This document shows positions 5,193 through 11,878 of a stretch of DNA of 11,878 nucleotides, one piece after another. The stretch comes from an uncultured Lachnospiraceae bacterium (lineage in GTDB: Bacteria; Bacillota; Clostridia; Lachnospirales; Lachnospiraceae): the NCBI GenBank assembly GCA_905193085.1, contig CAJJNI010000063.1, positions 1 to 11,878 on the forward strand. The letters are read 5' to 3'. Position 1 is the first letter of the stretch. Every line of letters starts with the position of its first letter. A program made the position numbers and the translations under genes. The notes beneath the pieces were generated by a model. It worked only from the letters and a program-made list of their open reading frames with translations. It was not told where the DNA came from and ran no database searches.

Positions 5193-6128
5193 TTAATTAT
5201 ATGACTTTATTAACTGTCTTCCTGCTTCAACATCTGAATATAACTGGGTCTTTAATTTCTCTATCGATTCAAATTTCTGTTCGCTTCTTCTGAAATGTTT
5301 AAAATAAACTCTTGCGCTCTTTCCGTATAAATCTTCATCACAGTCATAAAGATAAGTCTCAAGAGTTGGTGCATATTCACCTTCAATAGTCGGTTTTCTG
5401 CCAAAATTAGTCATTCCGAAATATTCTTTGCCATCTATAATAACTTCTGAATAGTAAACACCGTATTTAATCTCAAGTTTTGCTTCATTCCACGGTATAT
5501 TTATTGTCGGTATATTCCATGTACGTCCAAGCTGATTTCCCTTCACAATAACACCACCGGCACTGTATGCATATCCAAGAAGTGCATTTGCCTTCTCAAT
5601 ATTGCCATTCTTTAAGCACTCTCTTATTCTGCTGCTGCTTATTATTTTACCGTCTGACTGCTCTTTTTTCACTACTTCGATTTCAAACCCACATTCATCT
5701 GCCATTTGTTTTAACAGCCTGACATTTCCCTGTCGTTTATATCCAAAATGGAAATCTTCGCCGACAGCAATATATTCAGCCTTAAGTGCATCTCTTATAA
5801 TGTCTGTAACAAATTTTTCAGCCGGCATTGAAAGATTTTTCAAATTTACCTGATATTCAAATAAAGTATCTATTCCGACTTCTGAGAGTATATTTTCTCT
5901 TTCTTCTGATGTAAGTATTGCTCTCTTATTTACATCATCATTATTATCTGACAATATGCTTCCTGGTGCTTTATCGAATGAAAATACGGTAGCATTAAGA
6001 CCTTCTTTTTTCTTTTCTGTAATTTTGCGCATTAATTTACGGTGTCCCAAATGAACACCGTCAAATTTTCCAAATGTAACTGCTCTGCTTATATTTTCTA
6101 AATCTTTTACCTGATTTATTTTTTTCAT
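5193..6128 (-). CDS. ribF: Bifunctional riboflavin kinase / FAD synthetase
   Basis: At 311 residues this is the normal length for the prokaryotic two-domain enzyme, which phosphorylates riboflavin to FMN and then adenylylates FMN to FAD. The N-terminal nucleotidyltransferase domain (about 1-180) shows GKFDGVHLGH at 20-29, AVGEDFHFGYKRQG near 121-134 and ISSSRIR at 163-169. The C-terminal riboflavin kinase domain (about 185-307) shows GRTWNIPTINI at 201-211, GVYYSEV at 223-229, TNFGRKPTIEG at 240-250 and the ETYLYDCDEDLYG block with the likely catalytic E257. The usual PTAN motif reads PTIN here. The ribosome binding site is weak (AAGG about 12 nt before the ATG). The gene starts 28 nt after truB, last in the nusA-infB cluster. 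No clear terminator follows it. Confidence 0.98.
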   Translation of the reverse strand: MKKINQVKDLENISRAVTFGKFDGVHLGHRKLMRKITEKKKEGLNATVFSFDKAPGSILSDNNDDVNKRAILTSEERENILSEVGIDTLFEYQVNLKNLSMPAEKFVTDIIRDALKAEYIAVGEDFHFGYKRQGNVRLLKQMADECGFEIEVVKKEQSDGKIISSSRIRECLKNGNIEKANALLGYAYSAGGVIVKGNQLGRTWNIPTINIPWNEAKLEIKYGVYYSEVIIDGKEYFGMTNFGRKPTIEGEYAPTLETYLYDCDEDLYGKSARVYFKHFRRSEQKFESIEKLKTQLYSDVEAGRQLIKSYN

Positions 6129-6156
6129 CTGACCACTACCTTACTGCAACGAATAA

Positions 6157-7050
6157 CTAAGTAAGCATAAACATCTTTTCCGGTACAAAACACTCTTTTT
6201 CCTGTTTGTATTTGTATATCGCCATAAACTTACCATCATTATTATATACTCTTATTCTGTCTGAATTTACTGATTCTGTAAACATGTTTTCAAAAAGTGC
6301 ATTTCCGTTGTTTAAAATCTTTTCAAATTCTTCTGATACAACTGCTTTCTGTAAATCTTTAAATGCTGCATCAACAGGAACTATATATTCATCTATCTTA
6401 TTTTCCGAAACAAGCTTTTCTATTTCTTCTAATTTAATTGCATCTTCAATCTTAAAATCTGAAACTTTTGTCCTGACAAGCTCCTGCATGCATGCATTAC
6501 AGCCAAGTTTATCGCCTATATCTTCACATAAAGTCCTTATGTATGTTCCTTTTGAACAGGAAACTTCAAATGTAACCAGCGGTATTGAAATTTCCTTTAT
6601 TACAATATTATAAATTGTTATGCTCCTTGCTTCTCTTTTAACTTCTTTGCCTTCTCTTGCAAGCTCATATAATTTTTTACCATTAACTTTGAGCGCCGAG
6701 TACATTGGCGGAATCTGATTGTATTCCCCGATAAAAGACAGAACAGCTTCTCTAACCTCATCTTCTGTAACATTTACATCTTTCTGACTGGTTACTTTGC
6801 CACTCATATCCTGTGTATCTGTCTTTATTCCCAGTCTCATAACTGCTTCGTATGTCTTATCCTTGTCGGTAAGCATATCGCAAAGCTTTGTTCCTTTTCC
6901 AAGACATACCGGCAGAACACCTGTAGCATCAGGGTCAAGTGTTCCTGTATGGCCTATTTTTTTCTGATGAAGTATTCCACGCAGTTTTGCAACTACATCA
7001 TGTGATGTAAAACCTTTTTCCTTGTATACATTCAACATTCCATTATACAT
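6157..7050 (-). CDS. truB: tRNA pseudouridine(55) synthase
   Basis: At 297 residues this is TruB-sized. The enzyme converts U55 in the T-loop of tRNAs to pseudouridine. The catalytic aspartate is D39 in HTGTLDPDATGVLP (34-47), and the N-terminal GMLNVYKEKGFTSHDVV block and the DKTYEAVMRLGIKTDTQD block are typical. The middle KVNGKKLYELAREG and CSKGTYIRTLCEDIG motifs belong to the family. The last roughly 75 residues correspond to the poorly conserved C-terminal (PUA-type) region. The ATG at 7050 has GAGG 6 nt upstream and overlaps the end of nrnA by 8 nt, suggesting coupled translation. An in-frame ATG four codons later is a possible alternative start. Confidence 0.98.
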   Translation of the reverse strand: MYNGMLNVYKEKGFTSHDVVAKLRGILHQKKIGHTGTLDPDATGVLPVCLGKGTKLCDMLTDKDKTYEAVMRLGIKTDTQDMSGKVTSQKDVNVTEDEVREAVLSFIGEYNQIPPMYSALKVNGKKLYELAREGKEVKREARSITIYNIVIKEISIPLVTFEVSCSKGTYIRTLCEDIGDKLGCNACMQELVRTKVSDFKIEDAIKLEEIEKLVSENKIDEYIVPVDAAFKDLQKAVVSEEFEKILNNGNALFENMFTESVNSDRIRVYNNDGKFMAIYKYKQEKECFVPEKMFMLT

Positions 7051-8008
7051 TGGCAGCCTCTATCTGTTCTTCTATCTTTGCAGAAAGATTATTTATAACA
7101 TCATACATATTTCCATTCATTTCACAGCCGGCAGCTCTCACATGACCGCCACCGCCAAAATGCATTGCAATTTTGCTTACATCAACAAGTTCATTAGAAC
7201 GCAGGCTTACTTTGTACTGCTGTGATGCAACTTCATACATGAAAATTGCACACTCAACACCTTTTGTCACCCTGAGCTGATTTACTATTCCGTCTAAATC
7301 TTTCGGAGTTACCTCGTAAAGATTCATCGTATCTTTCTTTATAACTGATACAATCGCTTTTCCGTCCAGAAATGTAATACTCTCAAGTAATGCTCTTCCA
7401 AGTATCTGATTCTGGTGGAATGTCTTCTGATAATATGTTTCATCTACAATTTTAGAAAAATTTATTCCTTTTTCCATAAGTATTCCGGCAGCCTGCATAG
7501 TTCCTGCAGATGTGCATGAATACTGAAATACACCTGTATCATGAGCAATTCCCATGTACAGACATTCCGCAGTTTCTTTTGATATTTTATCTTCTTCCAT
7601 TGTGTTAAATACAAGCTCTGACGCAGAACTTGCATCTGGCACAATATAATTTTCATCAGCAAATGATGCATTACTTATATGATGGTCTATACATACAGTT
7701 TTCTTTGCAGCATTAAATAAACCATCTGCATCGCCCATCCTTTTTAAATCACCACAGTCTAACACAAAAAACAAATCATATTGCTTTGTATTACCTGTAT
7801 AATTATGAACAATTTTATCGGAGTTTTTCAGAAAGTTGAAACTTTCTGAAAATTCTCCAATATATATGTCTGTTGAAATATCAGGATAGTTTTCGGTTAT
7901 ATAGTTATATAAACCAAGAGTTGAACCTACACAGTCACCATCTGGTCTGATGTGACCTGTAATTCCAACAGATGTTACATTCTCTAATAACGAACTTAAC
8001 CTCAACAT
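7043..8008 (-). CDS. nrnA: DHH-family oligoribonuclease / pAp phosphatase
   Basis: At 321 residues this is the size of Bacillus NrnA, which degrades short RNA oligonucleotides and dephosphorylates 3'-phosphoadenosine 5'-phosphate. The DHH domain motifs are all visible: GHIRPDGDCVGS at 18-29 (H19, D23, D25), VLDCGD at 82-87 (D84), CIDHH at 106-110 and DTGVFQYS at 157-164. The C-terminal DHHA1 domain carries GGGGHVRAAG at 285-294, the substrate-binding glycine motif. An AAGGAG site lies about 9 nt before the ATG, and rbfA ends 15 nt upstream. The position between rbfA and truB is the standard one in Firmicutes. Activity on cyclic dinucleotide breakdown products (as in related DhhP/GdpP enzymes) is possible but unproven. 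Confidence 0.95.
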   Translation of the reverse strand: MLRLSSLLENVTSVGITGHIRPDGDCVGSTLGLYNYITENYPDISTDIYIGEFSESFNFLKNSDKIVHNYTGNTKQYDLFFVLDCGDLKRMGDADGLFNAAKKTVCIDHHISNASFADENYIVPDASSASELVFNTMEEDKISKETAECLYMGIAHDTGVFQYSCTSAGTMQAAGILMEKGINFSKIVDETYYQKTFHQNQILGRALLESITFLDGKAIVSVIKKDTMNLYEVTPKDLDGIVNQLRVTKGVECAIFMYEVASQQYKVSLRSNELVDVSKIAMHFGGGGHVRAAGCEMNGNMYDVINNLSAKIEEQIEAANV

Positions 8009-8023
8009 AAAACAGTTCTCCTT

Positions 8024-8374
8024 CTATTTGTTTACTTCATCTATGAGTTTTGACATTCTTACACCATATTCTATTGACTGGTCAATAATGAATTTTATTT
8101 CAGGTGTATTTCTTAAATTAACTCTTCTTGCAAGCTCTTTTCTTATAAAACTTGCAGCACTGTTTAAACCTTCAAGAGTGCTTTTCTGTGCCTCCTCATC
8201 ACCTAACACGCTTATATAAGCCTTGCATGTTTTAAGGTCAGGAGCAACTTCCACTGATACAACAGAAGTCATGCTGCTGATTCTTGGGTCTTTTATTTCA
8301 CCACTTATAATCAGGCTTAATTCTTTCATAACCTCAGCGTTTATTCTTGTATTTTTTACACTGTTCTTTCTCAT
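8024..8374 (-). CDS. rbfA: Ribosome-binding factor A
   Basis: At 116 residues this matches RbfA, a single KH-fold protein that binds immature 30S subunits and helps final 16S rRNA maturation, notably in the cold. The family signatures are the N-terminal RINAEVMKELSLII helix, KDPRI at 28-32, the strand VSVEVAPDLKTCKAYISV (about 39-56) and the C-terminal NTPEIKFIIDQSIEYGVRM block (about 89-107). TAGGAGGT precedes the ATG, overlapping the infB stop codon, so translation is probably coupled to infB. The gap to infB is 13 nt. Confidence 0.98.
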   Translation of the reverse strand: MRKNSVKNTRINAEVMKELSLIISGEIKDPRISSMTSVVSVEVAPDLKTCKAYISVLGDEEAQKSTLEGLNSAASFIRKELARRVNLRNTPEIKFIIDQSIEYGVRMSKLIDEVNK

Positions 8375-8387
8375 AAAAATCTACCTC

Positions 8388-10787
8388 CTATCGAGGAATT
8401 TCTACCATGGTATATGCTTCTACCATATCGCCTTCTTTAATATCGTTATATTTTTCAAGTACAAGACCACATTCATAACCGGCTTTTACTTCTTTTACAT
8501 CATCTTTGAATCTCTTAAGTGATGCCAAAGGGCCATCAAATAATACGATATTGTCTCTTGTAAGACGGATAGAACATCCTCTTTCAAACATTCCATCTAA
8601 TACATATGAACCTGCAATTGTTCCAACGCCTGATGCCTTAAATGTCTGACGCACTTCTGCATGGCCTAAAACTTTTTCTTCAAATACAGGGTCTAACATA
8701 CCCTTCATTGCAGCTTCAACATCTTCTATAGCATTATAAATTACACGATAAAGTCTTAAATCTACGCCTTCTCTTTCAGCAGTATTCTTAGCGGTTGCAT
8801 CAGGACGGACATTAAATCCAATGATTATGGCATTTGATGCAGAGGCTAAAATTACATCAGATTCATTGATTGCACCAACACCGCCATGTATTACTTTTAC
8901 AACAACTTCTTCATTTGAAAGTTTAACAAGACTCTGTTTTACAGCCTCAACAGAACCCTGAACATCTGCTTTTACAATTAAGTTAAGCTCTTTTACATTA
9001 CCTGCCTGAATCTGTGAGAACAAATCGTCAAGTGACATTTTCTGTTTTGTATCTTCAAGCATCTTCTCTCTGCTCTGTGCTATAAATGTATCAGCAAAGT
9101 TTCTTGCTTCTTTATCATTAGCCATAGCCATAAATATTTCACCGGCATTTGGTACATCATTTAAACCAAGTATTTCTACAGGCATAGATGGACCTGCTTC
9201 TTTAACACGGCGTCCTTTATCATCTATCATGGCACGGACTTTGCCGTGGCATGCACCTGCAGCAACTGCATCCCCGACTCTTAATGTACCTTTCTGTACA
9301 AGAACTGTTGCAACAGGACCTCTTCCTTTATCAAGCTCTGCTTCAATTACAAGACCTCTTGCTTTTCTCTTCGGATTAGCCTTAAGCTCGCTTACTTCAG
9401 CAGTAAGAAGAATCATCTCAAGCAAGTCATCTATACCTTCATGGGTATGTGCTGATACAGGAACAAATACTGTACTTCCACCCCAGTCTTCCGGAACGAG
9501 TTCATATTCTGCAAGCTCCTGTTTTACTCTTTCGATATTTGCACTTGGTTTATCAATCTTATTGATTGCAACAATAATTTCAATCTCAGCAGCTTTTGCA
9601 TGGTTGATAGCTTCAACTGTCTGTGGCATTACACCATCATCAGCTGCTACAACAAGAATTGCTATATCTGTAGAATTTGCACCACGCATACGCATTGCAG
9701 TGAACGCTTCATGACCAGGAGTATCAAGGAATGTTATCTTCTGTCCATCAATTGAAACGACATAAGCACCGATATGCTGGGTGATACCACCGGCTTCTTT
9801 ATCAATAACATGAGTATCTCTGATTGCATCAAGAAGAGATGTTTTACCGTGGTCAACGTGACCCATAACACATACTACAGGTGGTCTTGGAATTAATTTT
9901 GATTCATCTTCTTCATCTTCTTTTAAAAGTTCTGCAATTACATCAACTTTTTCTTCTTTTTCACAAATGCAGTTATATTCAAGTGCAATTTCTTCTGCTG
10001 TATCAAAATCAATGTCAGTATTTATTGTTACCACTGTTCCTTTTAAAAATAACATTTTAACAATTGCAGATGGCTGAACTTTCATCTTGTCAGCAAGTTC
10101 TTTAATTGATAATGATTCAGGAATTGTAATAGTCTTAATTGTCTCTTCCTTTGGTTCCTGTGGCTTTGGCTGCTGTTGCTGCTGTGGCTTCTGTCCCTTT
10201 TTATTATTAGGGCGGTTATTTCCCTGATTAGGGCGGTTTCCTCCCTGGTTTGGACGGTTATTTCCCTGATTAGGGCGGTTTCCTCCCTGATTAGGACGAT
10301 TATTTCCCTGACGATTACCATTAGAACCGTGATTTTGATTATTATTTCCCTGACGGTTATTTTTCTGTCCGTTATTTTCAGCATTATTATTTTTATTATA
10401 CTGTTTTTTGTTATTGTTTTCTTTTTTGTTATTTGTATTATTTGTTTTGCTGTTCTGAGGGTGATAAACACTGCTTACTGCATCATTTTTCTTTTCACCC
10501 TGCTTTTTAGCCTGTTCACTGTTCTGATTGTTATTCTGATTGTTGTTTGGTTTTTCCTGTTTATCTTTAGTTTTATTATCTTTATCGTTCTGTTTTTTAT
10601 CCATAACCTTTTCCGTTGTTTTTACTGTTTGTTTATTTGCAATTCTACGAACCAGGTCTTCCTGTGAAGGTTCAAGTCCTGATGAAGCAGTTTTGCCTTT
10701 TATATTATTTTTTTCCAATATCTCTAAAATTTCTTTATTTGAAATCTCAAGTTCTTTTGCCAGATTATATATTCTTATATTCGCCAT
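8388..10787 (-). CDS. infB: Translation initiation factor IF-2
   Basis: This 799-residue GTPase places initiator fMet-tRNA on the 30S subunit and promotes 50S joining. The domains are a first IF2N helical domain (about 1-52), a long low-complexity linker rich in N, Q, K and G (about 60-215), a second IF2N domain (about 220-275), then the G domain with GHVDHGKT at 309-316, GGITQHIGAY at 333-342, DTPGH at 355-359 and NKID at 409-412. Domains II, III and the tRNA-binding C-terminal domain follow, ending in KEGDMVEAYTMVEIPR. The length is close to that of other Firmicute IF2 proteins, the linker being the variable part. The ATG at 10787 follows TAGGAGGT and overlaps the end of ylxQ by 23 nt. Use of an internal start to make a shorter isoform, known in E. 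coli, cannot be judged here. Confidence 0.99.
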   Translation of the reverse strand: MANIRIYNLAKELEISNKEILEILEKNNIKGKTASSGLEPSQEDLVRRIANKQTVKTTEKVMDKKQNDKDNKTKDKQEKPNNNQNNNQNSEQAKKQGEKKNDAVSSVYHPQNSKTNNTNNKKENNNKKQYNKNNNAENNGQKNNRQGNNNQNHGSNGNRQGNNRPNQGGNRPNQGNNRPNQGGNRPNQGNNRPNNKKGQKPQQQQQPKPQEPKEETIKTITIPESLSIKELADKMKVQPSAIVKMLFLKGTVVTINTDIDFDTAEEIALEYNCICEKEEKVDVIAELLKEDEEDESKLIPRPPVVCVMGHVDHGKTSLLDAIRDTHVIDKEAGGITQHIGAYVVSIDGQKITFLDTPGHEAFTAMRMRGANSTDIAILVVAADDGVMPQTVEAINHAKAAEIEIIVAINKIDKPSANIERVKQELAEYELVPEDWGGSTVFVPVSAHTHEGIDDLLEMILLTAEVSELKANPKRKARGLVIEAELDKGRGPVATVLVQKGTLRVGDAVAAGACHGKVRAMIDDKGRRVKEAGPSMPVEILGLNDVPNAGEIFMAMANDKEARNFADTFIAQSREKMLEDTKQKMSLDDLFSQIQAGNVKELNLIVKADVQGSVEAVKQSLVKLSNEEVVVKVIHGGVGAINESDVILASASNAIIIGFNVRPDATAKNTAEREGVDLRLYRVIYNAIEDVEAAMKGMLDPVFEEKVLGHAEVRQTFKASGVGTIAGSYVLDGMFERGCSIRLTRDNIVLFDGPLASLKRFKDDVKEVKAGYECGLVLEKYNDIKEGDMVEAYTMVEIPR
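10210..10314 (-). repeat. Five tandem 21-bp units inside infB encoding an NRPNQG(G/N) repeat
   Basis: Units lie at 10210-10230, 10231-10251, 10252-10272, 10273-10293 and 10294-10314, and each encodes seven residues (NRPNQGG or NRPNQGN in alternation; the outermost unit diverges). They map to about residues 158-193 of IF2, in the disordered linker. The alternating types make the effective repeat period 42 bp, suggesting duplication of a two-unit block. Expansion or contraction by replication slippage would keep the reading frame. Confidence 0.92.
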
Positions 10788-11106
10788 TCAGATTACCTCC
10801 TATTTCATCCATCTTTTTCATAATAGCATTTGCAAATCCCTCATCAAGAACTGCCATTGAAGAACGCTGTTGTTTTCCTATTGCTGCTCCAAGCTCCTCT
10901 TTAGTTGAAATAGTCAAAATCGGCACATTATAAAACGCACATGAATTAGTAAATTTTTTTACTGTGTTTTTAGATGCATCACCAGTTATAATGACGAGAT
11001 ATGCCTTTCCTGATTTTATTGCAGTTTCAGTAGAAAATTCTCCGCTTACAAGCTTTCCTGCTTTCATTGCAATTCCAATTAATGATAACAATTTATTCTG
11101 CTTCAA
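10765..11106 (-). CDS. ylxQ: L7Ae/L30e-family RNA-binding protein YlxQ
   Basis: About 113 residues. The protein belongs to the L7Ae/L30e/S12e/Gadd45 family of small kink-turn RNA binders. The LLSLIGIAMKAGKLVSGE start, KAYLVIITGDASKNTVKKF and VPILTISTKEELGAAIGK blocks are typical. Its cellular role is still not settled; it is conserved between ylxR and infB in Firmicutes. There is no good ATG start. A TTG at 11106 has GGAG 10 nt and GAGG 3 nt upstream and gives the usual short N-terminus. A TTG at 11115 would sit one base after AAGGAG, which is too close. Either way the start lies inside ylxR (overlap 14 or 23 nt), and the 3' end overlaps infB by 23 nt, so translation is probably coupled along the three genes. 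Confidence 0.9.
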   Translation of the reverse strand: MKQNKLLSLIGIAMKAGKLVSGEFSTETAIKSGKAYLVIITGDASKNTVKKFTNSCAFYNVPILTISTKEELGAAIGKQQRSSMAVLDEGFANAIMKKMDEIGGNLNGEYKNI

Positions 11107-11371
11107 TTTCCTCAAACTCCTTCTTTAACTGTTCATAAACATCAGCCGGTATTTTTACTTTTAATGAGCGTTCAAGCCCTTTATTTTTTATGGCAGCTTC
11201 AAGACAATCTTTTGAGAAACACAAATATGCACCTCTGCCGTTCTTTCTACCGGTACTGTCTAATTCGATAGTATCCTGCGGAGTTTTTATGACTCTGAGC
11301 ATTTCTTTCTTATTCTTCATTTCACGACAACCTATACATTGTCTCATAGGAATTTTCTTTACAGTGTTCAT
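11093..11371 (-). CDS. rnpM (ylxR): YlxR-family RNA-binding protein (RNase P modulator RnpM)
   Basis: About 92 residues. The signature parts are KIPMRQCIGC near the start, an LRVIKTP strand, and GRKNGRGAYLC followed by a second cysteine in FSKDCLEAAIK, the classical YlxR GRGAYxC pattern. In Bacillus subtilis this protein (RnpM) binds RNase P RNA and modulates its activity. I prefer the ATG at 11371: GGTGA lies 4 nt upstream, and the resulting MNTVKKIPMRQC start resembles relatives. The in-frame ATG at 11383 has no ribosome binding site. The gene begins 27 nt after nusA and overlaps ylxQ. The family assignment is firm; the RNase P role is transferred from Bacillus. Confidence 0.93.
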   Translation of the reverse strand: MNTVKKIPMRQCIGCREMKNKKEMLRVIKTPQDTIELDSTGRKNGRGAYLCFSKDCLEAAIKNKGLERSLKVKIPADVYEQLKKEFEEIEAE

Positions 11372-11398
11372 TTTATCACCCATTCATTCACAAAATGC

Positions 11399-11878
11399 TT
11401 ATTCTTCCTCAAAACTTATTTCTTCTTCCTGTGTCTGCAAAGCTTCTTTAGCCTGAGATTCACTCTTTATATCTATCTTGTAACCTGTAAGACGAGCTGC
11501 AAGACGGGCATTCTGACCTTCTTTACCGATTGCAAGTGATAACTGATAATCAGGTACTATAACTTTAGCTGTTTTATTTTCCATATCAGCTACAACTGAT
11601 ACTACAACTGCAGGACTTAATGCATTTTCAATTAAAACTGCCGGGTCATCGCTCCAGTTAATGATATCAATCTTTTCGCCTCTTAATTCGTTAACGATTG
11701 CATTAACTCTTGCACCGTTCTGACCTACACATGCACCAACCGGGTCTACATTTTCATTGTTTGAATAAACTGCAATCTTTGTTCTTGAACCGGCCTCTCT
11801 TGAAATACTCTTGATTTCAACAATTCCTTCTTTAACCTCAGTAACTTCTGCTTCAAATAATCTTTTTACAAGTTCAGG
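11399..11878 (-). CDS. nusA: Transcription elongation/antitermination factor NusA, 5' part outside the window
   Basis: Only the C-terminal 159 residues are present; the reading frame is open to the right edge with no stop. NusA binds RNA polymerase and nascent RNA and tunes pausing, termination and antitermination. Two KH domains are seen: one with VGACVGQNGARVNAIVNEL and a KIDIINWSDDP continuation, and a second with QLSLAIGKEGQNARLAARLTG followed by KIDIKSES. The protein then ends in a short acidic tail (EEEISFEEE). There are no C-terminal acidic-repeat (AR) domains of the E. coli type, as is usual in Firmicutes. The sequence before the KH domains reads PELVKRLFEAEVTEVKEG, consistent with the end of the S1-like domain. 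This is the first gene of the cluster in the window; rimP is expected further upstream. Confidence 0.98.
   Translation of the reverse strand, partial: PELVKRLFEAEVTEVKEGIVEIKSISREAGSRTKIAVYSNNENVDPVGACVGQNGARVNAIVNELRGEKIDIINWSDDPAVLIENALSPAVVVSVVADMENKTAKVIVPDYQLSLAIGKEGQNARLAARLTGYKIDIKSESQAKEALQTQEEEISFEEE

Noticed and set aside
9229..9714. 161-codon plus-strand open frame opposite the IF2 GTPase region
   Set aside because: It is a shadow of the strongly conserved G domain coding sequence, with no family resemblance and no start signals.
10210..10314. CRISPR-like array
   Set aside because: The 21-bp units are contiguous without spacers and encode an in-frame heptapeptide repeat of IF2.
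10082..10471. Second minus-strand frame within infB (I/T/R-rich product)
   Set aside because: It is a frame-shifted reading of the low-complexity linker; composition and position explain it entirely.
10176..10667. Long plus-strand open frame with a very hydrophobic translation opposite infB
   Set aside because: It is the antisense of the N/Q/K-rich linker, whose codons read as I/L/V-rich on the other strand. There is no ribosome binding site and the frame lies inside an essential gene.

Overview
The window is a low-GC, AT-rich Firmicute chromosome segment. Every gene I can support lies on the minus strand, so transcription runs from the right edge (upstream) to the left edge (downstream). 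The gene order, the proteins (NusA with a short acidic tail, YlxR and L7Ae-like YlxQ, NrnA, a Q/N-rich IF2) and a sporulation gene (spoIIIAA) point to a spore-forming clostridium. Lachnospiraceae is my best guess; I cannot name the genus.

Right part (about 11878 down to 5193): the conserved transcription/translation operon nusA (5' end cut off by the window edge) - ylxR/rnpM - ylxQ - infB - rbfA - nrnA - truB - ribF. Genes overlap or sit a few to about 28 nt apart, and no terminator or strong promoter is visible inside the run. The products act on transcription elongation and antitermination, RNase P modulation, translation initiation, 30S maturation, nano-RNA/pAp turnover, tRNA pseudouridine-55 formation and FAD synthesis.

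Middle part (5192 to 3669): a gene for an exported or membrane-anchored cell-wall hydrolase (two SH3b domains plus NlpC/P60) sits between ribF and rpsO. It has its own promoter with fully consensus -35 and -10 hexamers. The promoter is flanked by a pair of 22-bp direct repeats and by a sequence matching the WalR (YycF) box consensus. A second good promoter, just past the stop codon of the hydrolase gene, drives rpsO through a structured leader.

Left part (3668 to 1): rpsO (S15) and pnp (PNPase) are separated by a 243-nt gap rich in hairpins. This arrangement suits autoregulation and RNA processing. pnp is followed by a roughly 165-nt structured 3' region ending in a strong intrinsic terminator. 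Beyond it starts spoIIIAA, the mother-cell ATPase of the SpoIIIA-SpoIIQ channel, whose 3' end is cut off by the left edge.

The protein genes are ordinary, well-known families. The points worth a second look are regulatory: the hydrolase promoter region, the rpsO and pnp leaders, and the possible structured RNA between pnp and spoIIIAA. I saw no mobile element, CRISPR array, tRNA or rRNA.
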